From Lentzea aerocolonigenes (GTDB lineage Bacteria > Actinomycetota > Actinomycetes > Mycobacteriales > Pseudonocardiaceae): a stretch of 64,000 nt of DNA. Position numbers and translations under genes: made by a program. Below the pieces are notes generated by a model. The model searched no databases. It had not been told where the DNA came from and worked only from the letters and a program-made list of their open reading frames with translations. The DNA is taken from positions 124,001-188,000 of the forward strand of contig NZ_BBOJ01000011.1 in NCBI RefSeq assembly GCF_000974445.1, in the 5' to 3' direction. Of the stretch, positions 16,270 to 25,213 are shown piece by piece. Within the stretch, counting starts at the first letter, position 1, and each line of letters starts with the position of its first letter.

Positions 16270-17817
16270 ATGAAGACGCCTCGCCAGCTGCTCGCCGCAG
16301 CACTCGTGGTGTCCACAGTGGCCGGATGCACCGCACGAGCCACTGTGGACACAGCGACTCCTCGCCGCGGCGGGGAGCTGGTGGTCGCGGGCATGCCCAC
16401 CGCGCTGGATCCCGTGTACTCGACGCTGCGGAGCAACTGGTCCGCCGCCGCGACCATGTGTGAGGGGCTGTGGGAGAACGACTCCCGCATGGGCGTGCAC
16501 AACGGGCTGGCCGAGGACTACCGGTACGACGGCGCCACCACCTACACGGTCCGCCTGCGCGGGGGAGTCACGTTCCACGACGGTCAACCGTTGCGGGCGG
16601 ACGACGTCGCGGCATCTCTGCGCCGGTACGCGGAAAGCAGTCCCGGCGCGACCTTCGGCAAGATCCTCGACGAGGTGTCCGCGGCCGATGACCTGACGGT
16701 GGTCATCAGGCTCAAGCAGCCCAGCTCCGCGGTTCCCGCGCTGCTGTCCACTCCGGACACCGCCGCCTACGTCATGCCCGCGTCACTCGTGGCCGACGTG
16801 CCGGCGAAGAAGCCCCTCCCGCGCATCATCTGCACCGGACCGTACAAGCTGCGCGAGTTCGTACCGGACCGGCGGGTGGTTCTCGACCGCTTCGACGGGT
16901 ACCGGGCGCGCACCGAACCGCCGGACGGGGCCAGCGGGGCGAAGAACGCCTACGCCGACCGCGTGAAGTTCATCCCCTACAACGAGTCCAACGTCCTCAA
17001 CCAGCTCAGGACCGACGCCGTGGACATCGCCCTGTCCGGTCCGCTCATGGACCAGCTGCCGAGCTACCGGCGTGACGGACTGTTGAACCCGGTCGTCGTG
17101 CCGGGCGGCCAGTTCCGGCTCGTGCAGTTCAACCTCAAGCAGGGGCCCGCGACGAACCTCGAGCTGCGCCAGGCGGTTCAGCGGGCACTCGACCCGGCGC
17201 AGATCGCCCTGCAGAGCCTCGGCTCGACCGAGAGCTTCATCGACGACTCCAGCATGTTCCTGAAGACCTCGCCGTGGCACTCGACCGCAGGAAGCGAGGT
17301 CTACCGGGCGGCCCCGGACGTCGAGGGCGCGCGGAAAGCGTTGGCAGAGGCGGGTTACGACGGCACGCCGTTGCGGATCCTGTACCGGCCCAGCCGTGAT
17401 CCGCACGCCGAACTGGTCCGCCAGCAGCTCGCCGCCGCGGGGATCAACGTCACCCTGCTGGCCACCGACGAGACCAGCTTCACCGCCCGCCGCGCGGACC
17501 CGGCGCAGTGGGACCTGTTCCTCGCCACCGGCACCAGCTACTCGGACCCGTTGACGGTGGTGTTCCTCAGCTCCGGTTTCCCCGGCTGGTGGAACACCCC
17601 GGCGAAGAACGCGCTGATGAACCGCATCCTCTCCGGCGCGGACGCACCCGCCCGGCAGGCCGCGTGGACCGAGCTGCAGGAGCTCGTGTGGACCGACCTG
17701 CCGTTCGTGAAGCTCGGCTTCGAGGGGAACCTCGCCGTCACCAGCACGCGGGTCGGCGGGTTCACGCCGGCGCTCGGCACGGTCCGCGGCTTCTACAACG
17801 TCTGGCTCGGCCGCTAG
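16270..17817 (+). CDS. peptide/nickel-type ABC transporter substrate-binding lipoprotein
   Basis: 515 residues from the ATG at 16270 (CAGGAG just upstream; a GTG two codons earlier is less well placed). The lipobox VAGC puts the lipidated Cys at residue 20. The SBP_bac_5 fold is clear: RRGGELVVAGMPTALDPVYSTLRSNWSAAATMCEGLWEND, YTVRLRGGVTFHDGQPLRADDVAASLRRY, and the C-terminal GTVRGFYNVWLG. It should capture oligopeptides or similar ligands outside the membrane for the four following gene products. A 14-bp inverted repeat lies in the signal-peptide codons. Confidence 0.93.
   Translation: MKTPRQLLAAALVVSTVAGCTARATVDTATPRRGGELVVAGMPTALDPVYSTLRSNWSAAATMCEGLWENDSRMGVHNGLAEDYRYDGATTYTVRLRGGVTFHDGQPLRADDVAASLRRYAESSPGATFGKILDEVSAADDLTVVIRLKQPSSAVPALLSTPDTAAYVMPASLVADVPAKKPLPRIICTGPYKLREFVPDRRVVLDRFDGYRARTEPPDGASGAKNAYADRVKFIPYNESNVLNQLRTDAVDIALSGPLMDQLPSYRRDGLLNPVVVPGGQFRLVQFNLKQGPATNLELRQAVQRALDPAQIALQSLGSTESFIDDSSMFLKTSPWHSTAGSEVYRAAPDVEGARKALAEAGYDGTPLRILYRPSRDPHAELVRQQLAAAGINVTLLATDETSFTARRADPAQWDLFLATGTSYSDPLTVVFLSSGFPGWWNTPAKNALMNRILSGADAPARQAAWTELQELVWTDLPFVKLGFEGNLAVTSTRVGGFTPALGTVRGFYNVWLGR
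16309..16352. repeat. 14-bp inverted repeat inside signal-peptide codons
   Basis: GTGTCCACAGTGGC (16309-16322) and GCCACTGTGGACAC (16339-16352) are perfect reverse complements with a 16-base spacer. The repeat lies 37 bases after the ATG, across the lipobox codons, and would form a strong mRNA hairpin early in the message. It could affect translation or mRNA stability, or be an operator in DNA. Confidence 0.5.
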
Positions 17818-17841
17818 CTCGCCTCGTACGAAGGAAATCCC

Positions 17842-18672
17842 ATGCTGCGACAACGTTTCCAAGACCTGGTGCGCGATCGGACCGCGATGGCGGGGGCGGC
17901 GCTGCTCGGACTGATGATCGCCCTCGCCGTGCTGGCCCCGCTGCTCGGTGGTGACCCCTACCGCGTCGATCCCACGATCACGTTGCGCCCGCCCAGCGCG
18001 AGCCACTGGTTCGGCACGGACGAGAAGGGCAGGGACCTCTGGACGATGGTGGTCCACGGCGCCCGCACGTCACTGGCCATCGGCGCCGTGACGACCGCGC
18101 TCGCCGTCGTGACGGGCTACGTGCTCGGCGTTGCGTGCGGGTACTTCCGCTGGGTCGACGCCGTCGTGATGCGGGTGGTGGACGGACTGATGTCGTTCCC
18201 GTCGATCGTGCTGGTGATCAGTCTGGTCGGCGTGCTCGGCGACGGCGTCGCCACGATGATCACCGGGCTCACCGTCGTGCTGATCCCGATGGTCACTCGA
18301 GTCGTGCGGGGTGCGGCGCTCGCGGTGAAGGCGATGCCGATGGTCGAGTCGACGCGCTCGCTCGGGTCCCGCACGAGCTGGGTGCTGCTCCGTTATGTCG
18401 CACCCGAGGCGCTGTCGGTGACGATCGTGCAGGCCGCGCTGGCGTTCTCGGTGACTGTGCTGTCCGTGGCGGCGCTGAGCTTCCTCGGCATCGGGCTGCC
18501 TCCGGACGTGCCGAGCTGGGGCACGAGCCTGTCGGCGGCCCAGCAGTACTTCTACTCGGCCTGGTGGATCGGGGTGTTCCCGGGCCTCGCCATCGTGACG
18601 ACGGTGCTCGGGCTCGTGCTGCTCGGCGACGGCCTCCGCGACGTGTTCGACCCCCGGTCGGCGAGGAAGTGA
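17842..18672 (+). CDS. ABC transporter permease, DppC/OppC type
   Basis: 276 residues with about six membrane helices. The N-terminal FGTDEKGRDLWTMVVHGARTSL is the family hallmark of DppC-type subunits. The cytoplasmic EAA-like loop (ESTRSLGSRTSWVLLRYVAPEAL) contacts the ATPases. AALSFLGIGLPPDVPSWG is also typical. The ATG follows a GAAGGAA ribosome site 24 bp after the binding-protein gene. The DppC-type gene comes before the DppB-type gene, the reverse of the classical dpp/opp order. Confidence 0.92.
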   Translation: MLRQRFQDLVRDRTAMAGAALLGLMIALAVLAPLLGGDPYRVDPTITLRPPSASHWFGTDEKGRDLWTMVVHGARTSLAIGAVTTALAVVTGYVLGVACGYFRWVDAVVMRVVDGLMSFPSIVLVISLVGVLGDGVATMITGLTVVLIPMVTRVVRGAALAVKAMPMVESTRSLGSRTSWVLLRYVAPEALSVTIVQAALAFSVTVLSVAALSFLGIGLPPDVPSWGTSLSAAQQYFYSAWWIGVFPGLAIVTTVLGLVLLGDGLRDVFDPRSARK

Positions 18673-18679
18673 GAACCCC

Positions 18680-19621
18680 GTGACCAACTACCTCCTCAAG
18701 CGCCTCGGCGCGCTCCTGCCCACCGTCGCCGTCCCGATGGTGCTGCTGTTCGTGATGCTGCGGCTGGCACCTGGCGACCCGGCGGCGGCCATCGCGGGCG
18801 ATTCCGCGACCACGGAAGAGATCGCGGAGGTCCGCGGCAGGCTCGGACTGGACGCCTCGCTGTGGGACCAGTTCCTCGGCTGGCTCGGCAGGGTCGTGCG
18901 GCTCGACTTCGGCGACTCGCTGTTCGCCGAGCTCAGGGTGTCCGGGCTGGTGTTCGAGCACGCGCAGGTGACGGTGCAGCTCACCGTGCTCGCGCTCACC
19001 GTGGCGCTGCTGATCGGCCCTTTCCTCGGCATCGCCGCGGGTACCCGCAGGCACGGCCTTCTCGACCGGGTGCTGGTCTTCGGCTCGTCGATCGGCATCG
19101 CGGTGCCCAGCTTCTGGCTCGCCGTCCTGCTGATCGCGGTGTTCGGCGTGGTCTGGCAGGTCTTCCCGGTCGCCGGGTACGTCCCGTTCAGCGAGGACCC
19201 GGTGCTGTTCCTGCACCACCTGGCGCTGCCCGCGATCTCGCTGGGACTGGTGGAGGCGGCCACGTTGTTCCGCTACAGCCGGGCGGGCGTGCTGGACTCG
19301 CTGCACCAGCCGTTCGTGACCACCGCACGGTCGATGGGGCTGCCCGAACGCATGGTGATCCGGAAGTACGTCTTCCGCGCGGCCGTGGTGCCGATGGTGA
19401 CCGTCGTCGGCCTGACCACCGGCTCGTTGATGGGCGGGGCCGTGGTCACCGAGTCCGTCTTCTCCGTCCCCGGCCTGGGACAGCTCCTGCTGACCGCGGT
19501 GCAACGCCGCGACTACCCCGTCATCGAGGGCTGCATCTTCTTCATCGCCGTGGTCTACGTCCTGCTGAACCTGCTGATCGACCTGCTCTATTCGCTGCTC
19601 GACCCGCGCATCCGCTACTGA
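18680..19621 (+). CDS. ABC transporter permease, DppB/OppB type
   Basis: 313 residues from a GTG seven bases after the preceding stop. The N-terminus MTNYLLKRLGALLPTVAVPMVLLFVMLRLAPGDPA is typical of DppB, as are GLVEAATLFRYSRAGVLDSLHQPFVTTARSMGLPERMVIRKYVFRAA (the coupling loop) and ESVFSVPGLGQLLLTAVQRRDYPVI. It should form the translocation pore with the DppC-type partner. About six membrane segments are visible. Confidence 0.93.
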   Translation: MTNYLLKRLGALLPTVAVPMVLLFVMLRLAPGDPAAAIAGDSATTEEIAEVRGRLGLDASLWDQFLGWLGRVVRLDFGDSLFAELRVSGLVFEHAQVTVQLTVLALTVALLIGPFLGIAAGTRRHGLLDRVLVFGSSIGIAVPSFWLAVLLIAVFGVVWQVFPVAGYVPFSEDPVLFLHHLALPAISLGLVEAATLFRYSRAGVLDSLHQPFVTTARSMGLPERMVIRKYVFRAAVVPMVTVVGLTTGSLMGGAVVTESVFSVPGLGQLLLTAVQRRDYPVIEGCIFFIAVVYVLLNLLIDLLYSLLDPRIRY

Positions 19622-19630
19622 GGAGTCGGC

Positions 19631-20491
19631 GTGCACACCACAACAGAGCCACTGCTGCGCGTTTCCGGGCTCTCCGCGCGCATCGGGGATCTCCCGCTGG
19701 TGCAGGAGGTCGGTTTCGAGGTCCACCGCGGCCGGACGCTCGCGGTCGTCGGCGAGTCCGGCTCGGGCAAGAGCATCACCGCCGCCGCCGTCATGGGCAT
19801 CCTGCCACCGCAGATCACCGCGGAGGGCTCGGTGTTCTTCGACGGAACGGAGCTGCTCGGCGAGCCGGCGAAACGACGACGTGCCCGTGGGGGAGCGGAG
19901 ATCGGTTACGTGTTCCAGGAACCGATGAGCGCCCTGCACCCGTTGCTGCGCATCGGCACCCAGATGATCCGCCCGTTGCGCCACCACCTCGGTCTGGGCC
20001 GCCGGGAAGCCCGCGACCAGGCCCTCGAACTGCTGGAGCAGGTCGGCCTGGGCAGGGAACGGAAGGTGCTCGACGCGTACGTGCACGAGCTGTCCGGCGG
20101 CATGCGCCAGCGCGTCATGATCGCGATGGCGATCTCGTGCCGGCCCCGGTTGCTGCTGGCCGACGAACCGACGACGGCGCTCGATCCCACCGTGCAGCAA
20201 CAGATCCTGGGACTGCTCGTGCGGCTGCGCGAGCAGCTCGACCTCGCACTCGTGCTGATCAGCCACGACCTCGGGCTGGTCGCCCGCCACAGCGACGAGG
20301 TGCTGGTGATGTACGACGGACGGGTCGTCGAACAGGGCCCGACCGCGCAGGTCGTCGACAGGCCCGAGCACCCCTACACCCGTGCGCTGATCGACGCGGC
20401 GCCCCGGCTCGGCCGTCGTCCCGACCGGCTTCCCACGATCGACGGCGCGGTGCTCGAACAGACCCGTGCGATGGCAGGAGGTGCGCGATGA
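19631..20491 (+). CDS. ABC transporter ATP-binding protein, DppD/OppD type
   Basis: 286 residues, GTG start with GAGGAG upstream. Walker A is GESGSGKS (about 40-47), Q-loop YVFQEPMSALHPLL, signature LSGGMRQRV, Walker B LLLADEPTTALD and H-loop LISHDL. The C-terminal EQGPTAQVVDRPEHPYTRALIDAAPRL is the oligopeptide/dipeptide transporter extension. It pairs with the following ATPase to drive import. The stop overlaps the next start (ATGA). Confidence 0.94.
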   Translation: MHTTTEPLLRVSGLSARIGDLPLVQEVGFEVHRGRTLAVVGESGSGKSITAAAVMGILPPQITAEGSVFFDGTELLGEPAKRRRARGGAEIGYVFQEPMSALHPLLRIGTQMIRPLRHHLGLGRREARDQALELLEQVGLGRERKVLDAYVHELSGGMRQRVMIAMAISCRPRLLLADEPTTALDPTVQQQILGLLVRLREQLDLALVLISHDLGLVARHSDEVLVMYDGRVVEQGPTAQVVDRPEHPYTRALIDAAPRLGRRPDRLPTIDGAVLEQTRAMAGGAR

Positions 20492-21264
20492 CCGTGGTGC
20501 TGGACCTCGACGGCGTGGGCAAGGACTTCTCCGCCGGTCCGTTCTTCGCGCGCCGTCGCACGGCCGCCGTCACGTCGGTGAGCCTGCGCGTGCACGCCGG
20601 TGAGACGGTCGGCCTGGTGGGGGAGTCGGGCAGTGGCAAGTCGACGCTCGGCCGCATGGCGATCGGCCTGCTGTCCCCCGACCGCGGCAGGGTGACGGTG
20701 CAAGGGCAGCCCCTCGCTTCGTTGACCCCCGGCAAGATGCGCACGTTCCGGCGGACGATGCAGATGGTCTTCCAGGACTCGTCCAACTCGCTCAACCCCC
20801 GGATGACCCTGGAGGACCTGCTCGTCGAACCGTTCCGGGCGCAGGGCCTGCACACCCGCTCGCAACGGCGGCACCGCGCGGCCGCGCTCGCCGACGAGGT
20901 CGGGCTCGCCCGCGGAAGTCTCGTCCGGCTGCCGCACGAGTTCTCCGGTGGCCAGCGCCAGCGCATCTCCATCGCCAGGGCGCTGGCGCTCGAACCGGAC
21001 CTCCTCGTCGCCGACGAACCCGTCTCGGCCCTCGACGTCTCGGTCCAGGCGCAGATCCTGAACCTGTTCAAGGACATCCAGCAGGCGCGGAAGTTCGCGA
21101 TGCTGTTCGTCTCGCACGACATGGCGGTCGTCGAGTTCATCAGCGACCAGGTCGCCGTGATGCGGGCCGGCGCGCTGGTCGAGTTCGGCAGCCGCGACGA
21201 CGTCTTCGACTCCCCGCAGCAGCCCTACACCCGAACCCTGCTCGACGCCGCACCTTCCCTGTGA
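20488..21264 (+). CDS. ABC transporter ATP-binding protein, DppF/OppF type
   Basis: 258 residues from the ATG at 20488, overlapping the previous stop by four bases. Walker A GESGSGKST, Q-loop MVFQDSSNSLNPRMT, signature FSGGQRQRI, Walker B LLVADEPVSALD and switch VSHDM are all intact. The sequence is the second-ATPase type (SLNPRMT, VSALDVSVQAQILNL). It ends with the usual SPQQPYTRTLLDAAPSL. With the DppD-type partner it forms the ATPase heterodimer. Confidence 0.94.
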   Translation: MTVVLDLDGVGKDFSAGPFFARRRTAAVTSVSLRVHAGETVGLVGESGSGKSTLGRMAIGLLSPDRGRVTVQGQPLASLTPGKMRTFRRTMQMVFQDSSNSLNPRMTLEDLLVEPFRAQGLHTRSQRRHRAAALADEVGLARGSLVRLPHEFSGGQRQRISIARALALEPDLLVADEPVSALDVSVQAQILNLFKDIQQARKFAMLFVSHDMAVVEFISDQVAVMRAGALVEFGSRDDVFDSPQQPYTRTLLDAAPSL

Positions 21265-21287
21265 CGGCACTTCACGAGAGGACCTGC

Positions 21288-22613
21288 ATGTCCGTCATCG
21301 CGGCCACCACCACCGGCCCGCACCCCGACGTCCCCGGTTCCCGCGCGGTCGTGCTGGAGCCGTACGGCACCGACCGGATGGCGCGGTACGACTACGTTCA
21401 GGAGGAGTACCTCGTGTCCGGCAGTGCTGCCGGAACTCCTTACGGCACCAGGATTCTGATTCGCCGTCCTGCCGACCTCGCGCGCTTCAGCGGCACCGTG
21501 ATCGCCGAGGCCAGCCACATCTGGGGTGGTACCTCGGTGTGGCGCGCGATCAACCGGTTCGTCATGCGGGGCAACCACGTCTGGGTCGAGATCGACTCGC
21601 AGGCCCCCTCCGCGATGGGACTGGTCGCGGGCGCCGACCCGGACCGCTACCGGTCGTTCACGTTCGCGGAAAGCCCGCTCTCCCAGCAGTTCGCCGCCAC
21701 CATCCCGTTCTCGCCCGACGCGGACTACGCCGAGGTGGTGGCGGAGTACGACAGGTTCATGCGGCAGTGGTGGGACGCGACACCGCAGTCGCCGGAGATC
21801 CTCGCCCAGGTCTCCGCCGCGCTGCGAGAAGGCCTGCCCGGCACCGGAATCAAGGCGCGCAAGGTGTTCCTCGGCGGCATCTCCCAGACCGGCGGCGTGG
21901 TGCGCGAGTTCATCCGCCACCACCACGACCGGCTGCGGCTCACCGGCGGTGCGCCCGCCTTCGACGGGTACCTGCCGGGAGCGTCCGGTGGTCCCGCCCT
22001 GCCCGACATCGACGTCCCCGTCATCGAGGTGCTCGGTGAGGCCGAGTTCCAGAGCGTCCGCCGCCGCTGCGGAGTCGGCGGGCAGGTGCGCGGCCTGAGC
22101 CACCGCCGTGCCGACAGCCCGAGCTTCCGCCTGTACGAGGTGGCCGGCATGGCGCACCGGGAGACCCGTGAGATGTCCGCCGCCGACCGCGAGCGGCTCG
22201 CCAGGTGCCCGCTCCCCGCGGGTGCTCGGTGGAGCACCTTTCCGAACAGCCACGTGTACCACGCGTTGTGGCAGGCGCTGCTGGACTGGTCGGACACCGG
22301 ACGAGCGCCCGCGCCGAGCATGGTGCTCGCCACCGAGGGGGACACCGACGAGATCCTGCGCGACGAGCACGGCAACGCGCTCGGTGGCTGGCGGACCACC
22401 CACGTCGACGTGCCGACGTCCACGCTGACCGCGGCGACCCCGCTCGGGCGCCCCAGCTGGTACCACGGCAACGAGATCCCCTTCGACCCCGCCAGGTTCG
22501 AGCAGCTGTACGGCAACGTCGAGCGCTGGCAGCGCAAGGTCGCCGACCGGCTGGAGCACTACCTGCAGGAGCAGACCTACCTGCCGATCGACGCCGAGGA
22601 GCTGCGGCGCTGA
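21288..22613 (+). CDS. alpha/beta hydrolase domain protein (Abhydrolase_10-like)
   Basis: 441 residues from the ATG at 21288, preceded by GAGAGGA; an earlier GTG-type start in the same frame has no ribosome site. The sequence shows GGTSVWRAINRFVMRGNHVWVEIDSQ and the nucleophile elbow GGISQTGG with Ser199; the late PNSHVYHALW supplies a candidate His. No signal peptide, so it is cytosolic. It is the last gene of the peptide-type ABC operon, 23 bp after it, and probably hydrolyses the imported ligand. The last 37 bp overlap the convergent exporter gene. Confidence 0.85.
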   Translation: MSVIAATTTGPHPDVPGSRAVVLEPYGTDRMARYDYVQEEYLVSGSAAGTPYGTRILIRRPADLARFSGTVIAEASHIWGGTSVWRAINRFVMRGNHVWVEIDSQAPSAMGLVAGADPDRYRSFTFAESPLSQQFAATIPFSPDADYAEVVAEYDRFMRQWWDATPQSPEILAQVSAALREGLPGTGIKARKVFLGGISQTGGVVREFIRHHHDRLRLTGGAPAFDGYLPGASGGPALPDIDVPVIEVLGEAEFQSVRRRCGVGGQVRGLSHRRADSPSFRLYEVAGMAHRETREMSAADRERLARCPLPAGARWSTFPNSHVYHALWQALLDWSDTGRAPAPSMVLATEGDTDEILRDEHGNALGGWRTTHVDVPTSTLTAATPLGRPSWYHGNEIPFDPARFEQLYGNVERWQRKVADRLEHYLQEQTYLPIDAEELRR

Positions 22614-24586
22614 TTCCCGTCGCCGCCGCTGGGCACCTCGTCGAGGTAGGCCTTGGCCTGCAACGTGAACAGCTCGGCGTATCCGGCCCCGGCCGCCATC
22701 AGCTCCTCGTGCGTCCCGTACTCGGCGACCTTCCCGTGCTCCAGCAGCAGGATCCGCTCCGCCTGCCGCACGGTCGAGAACCGGTGCGAGATGTACAGCG
22801 TCGTGCGGCCCTCCGACAGTTCCCGCAGCCGCGCGAACAGGTCGTGCTCCGCCTGCGCGTCCAGCGCCGACGTCGGCTCGTCGAGCACCAGGATCGGTGC
22901 CTCCCGCTGGAACGCCCTGGCCAGCGCGATCTTCTGCCACTCGCCGCCGGACAGGCTGACGCCCTGGTCGAACCAGCGGCCCAGCGGGCTGTCGTAGCCC
23001 TGGGGGAGTCGCTCGATCCTCTCGTCGGCGCCGGCGCGGCGGGCCGAGTCCTCGATGTGCGGCCGGTCTTCGAGCCGGGTCAGGTCGCCCAGGCCGATGT
23101 TCTCCGCGGCGGTGCCCTGGTACGTCACGTAGTCCTGGAACATCGCGCTGATCCGCGTGCGCAGCTCCACGGGGTCGTACTCCCGAATGTCCACGCCGTC
23201 GAGCAGGATGCGGCCGCCGGTCGGGTCGTAGAGCCGGCAGAGCAGCTTGAACAACGTCGACTTGCCCGCGCCGTTGCGGCCCACCACCGCGACCGTCTCG
23301 CCGGGGCGGATCTCGAAGCTCACGTCGTCGAGCGCGGGCTCCTCGGCGCCGGGGTAGCTGAAGGTCACCGAGTCGAACTCGATGTGTCCCTCCACTGTGG
23401 ACGGCATTGGGCGTGGCGACGCCGGTGCCGTGATCTCCGGCTTGGTGGCGAGGAACCGGTACAACGTGTCGAGGTAGAGGTTGTTCTCGTACATCCCCGA
23501 AAAGGCCGTGAAGAGACCGGACACGGACGTCTGCACGGACGCCGCGGCGGCCGTGTACAGCGCGAGGTCTCCGAGCGTGAGTCGTCCGCCGACCGCTTCC
23601 AGCGCGATGTACAGGGTGATCGCCGAACCCGCGAACGTGCTCAGCAGTCCCCAGGAGGTCGAGCTGATGTTGCGGTTGATCGTGAGCTTGCGCTGCCGCT
23701 CGTAGGAGACGGTGCCGAGCCGGCGGAACCGGTCGACGAAGTACGGGCCGAGCCCGAACAGCTTCGTCTCCTTGGCGTAGGTGTCCGTCGTGACCAAAGA
23801 GGACAGGTAGTCCATCCGGCGCTTGATCGGCGACATCATGAACGTCAGCCAGAACGCGCGCGTGCCGTACTTCGACTGGGAGATGAACGCCGGGATCGGC
23901 GCCAGCAGTGCGACCAGGGCCAGCACCGGGCTGATCGAGACGAGCAGCGCGACCATGCTGCCGAACGTGATCAGCGTGCGCAGGAGGCCCAGGGCGGAGT
24001 TCATCATCGACAGCGGCCGCGTCGGTGCTTCCTGCGCGGCCTGGCGCAGCATGTCGTACGACGTCGAGCCCTCGAAGTACGCGAGGTGCAGTTCGCTGGC
24101 GTGCGCCATCACCTGGTGGCGGATGGTCAGCGTCATGCGTTCCTGCAGCAGCGACTGCGCGATCGACGTCAGCGCGCTGCTGATCGCGATCGCGGCGAGC
24201 ACGCCGAACTGGAGCAACGCGATCCGCGCGATGTCGCCGGTGGTGCCGGTGTGCTGGATCGCCGCGACGACGGAGTCCAGCAGCAGCTTCGCGATGTACG
24301 CGGTCACGGTCGGCAGGAGGCCCGACAGGAGCGTGATCAGCGTCAGGACGACCGTCAGTGCCGGGCTGGCCTGCCACGTCAGCTTCGCGACCTTCGGCAG
24401 GCCGCGGACGGTCCCCGCCACGGACGTCCTCGCGCGCTTCAGCCGGGAACGCAGGTCCCGCGGTCCGTCCTCCGGCTTCGCCTCGGGAATGTCGACCGGT
24501 CCGGTGAGCCCGCTGTCCGGCACGGTGGCCGCACGCCGCCGACGACCGCGCCGGCCCAGCATGAACTCCACACCGTCCGGGTTCAT
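22577..24586 (-). CDS. ABC exporter, fused membrane and ATPase domains
   Basis: 669 residues. Residues about 50-370 hold six membrane helices of an exporter-type domain; a basic, disordered N-terminus precedes them. The nucleotide-binding domain (about 395-640) has Walker A GRNGAGKST, Q-loop MFQDYVTYQ, signature LSGGEWQKIALARAF, Walker B ILVLDEPTSALD and ISHRF. It should work as a homodimer exporting a lipid, peptide or drug. The start overlaps the TetR gene stop (ATGA), so the two are co-transcribed and the regulator probably controls the pump. Confidence 0.92.
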   Translation of the reverse strand: MNPDGVEFMLGRRGRRRRAATVPDSGLTGPVDIPEAKPEDGPRDLRSRLKRARTSVAGTVRGLPKVAKLTWQASPALTVVLTLITLLSGLLPTVTAYIAKLLLDSVVAAIQHTGTTGDIARIALLQFGVLAAIAISSALTSIAQSLLQERMTLTIRHQVMAHASELHLAYFEGSTSYDMLRQAAQEAPTRPLSMMNSALGLLRTLITFGSMVALLVSISPVLALVALLAPIPAFISQSKYGTRAFWLTFMMSPIKRRMDYLSSLVTTDTYAKETKLFGLGPYFVDRFRRLGTVSYERQRKLTINRNISSTSWGLLSTFAGSAITLYIALEAVGGRLTLGDLALYTAAAASVQTSVSGLFTAFSGMYENNLYLDTLYRFLATKPEITAPASPRPMPSTVEGHIEFDSVTFSYPGAEEPALDDVSFEIRPGETVAVVGRNGAGKSTLFKLLCRLYDPTGGRILLDGVDIREYDPVELRTRISAMFQDYVTYQGTAAENIGLGDLTRLEDRPHIEDSARRAGADERIERLPQGYDSPLGRWFDQGVSLSGGEWQKIALARAFQREAPILVLDEPTSALDAQAEHDLFARLRELSEGRTTLYISHRFSTVRQAERILLLEHGKVAEYGTHEELMAAGAGYAELFTLQAKAYLDEVPSGGDGNQRRSSSASIGR

Positions 24587-25182
24587 CCGGCCTCCACGGC
24601 GCCGTGGAGGAAGAAGTCGACCACCTGGCGCGTGGTGGGCGCGTCGTCCGACGCCATTCGGCGGCCGCCGAACAGCAGGGTCAGGAAGAGACCGGCGAGC
24701 TGCTCGGGCGGCAGTCGCAGCCGATCCTGCTCCGGCGTGAACAGCTCGACCATTGCCGCTCGGATGGCGGCCATCGACTCGCGGCGGCCGCCCTTGCGTT
24801 CGGGGTCGCGGCGCTTGATCCGGCCGGACGCGTGCAGCGCTCCCATCAGCGCGCCCATCCGTTCAAGATGGGCACCGAGCGCTTCGGCGGCTTCGACGAG
24901 CCGGTCTTCCAGGGGCTGGTCGAGGGGGATCTCGGCGATCGCGTCGAGCACGTGATCGGGCCTGAGCGCCTCGGCCGTGCAGGCGTCGAACAGCTCGTCC
25001 TTGTCCTTGAACGCGCGGAAGATGGTGCCCTCGCCGATGCCGGCGGCGCGGGCGATCTGGCTGCTCGTCACGTTCGCGCCGTGCTCGATCAGGAGCGGCA
25101 GCACGGCGTGCACGATCATGGCGCGCCGGTCCTCCGCGCTCATGCTGGGTGCTCTTCGCCGGGTTTCGGCTGTTGGTGTCAT
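24583..25182 (-). CDS. TetR/AcrR-family repressor
   Basis: 199 residues. The N-terminal HTH is standard: VHAVLPLLIEHGANVTSSQIARAAGIGEGTIFRAFKDKDELFDAC (about 24-70). The C-terminal ligand domain is all helical. Met14 is an alternative start. It is followed directly by the ABC exporter with a four-base overlap. A perfect 18-bp palindrome lies 14 bp upstream of the start codon, the usual place for an autoregulatory operator, so the pair is likely induced by the pump substrate. Confidence 0.92.
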   Translation of the reverse strand: MTPTAETRRRAPSMSAEDRRAMIVHAVLPLLIEHGANVTSSQIARAAGIGEGTIFRAFKDKDELFDACTAEALRPDHVLDAIAEIPLDQPLEDRLVEAAEALGAHLERMGALMGALHASGRIKRRDPERKGGRRESMAAIRAAMVELFTPEQDRLRLPPEQLAGLFLTLLFGGRRMASDDAPTTRQVVDFFLHGAVEAG

Positions 25183-25195
25183 GCACCCATGATGC

Positions 25196-25213
25196 GGAGT
25201 GAGCGCTCACTCC
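25196..25213. promoter_or_regulatory. TetR operator palindrome
   Basis: GGAGTGAGCGCTCACTCC is a perfect 18-bp palindrome immediately upstream of the TetR/exporter operon. It also covers the last codon and stop (25207-25209) of the upstream hydrolase gene, so operator and coding sequence overlap. Length and symmetry match TetR-family operators. Confidence 0.7.

Noticed and set aside
18293..20371. 692-codon minus-strand frame opposite the permease and ATPase genes
   Set aside because: Same pattern of antisense low complexity; the plus-strand ABC genes are unambiguous.
15068..22613. Secondary-metabolite cluster
   Set aside because: SRPBCC, SDR, hydrolase and transporter genes are scattered here, but no PKS, NRPS, terpene synthase or RiPP core gene is visible.
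21225..24377. 1050-codon open frame on the minus strand
   Set aside because: It runs antisense to the hydrolase and then out of frame with the real exporter gene. Its composition is Arg/Gly/Ala/Asp-rich with no domain. It is a high-GC shadow.
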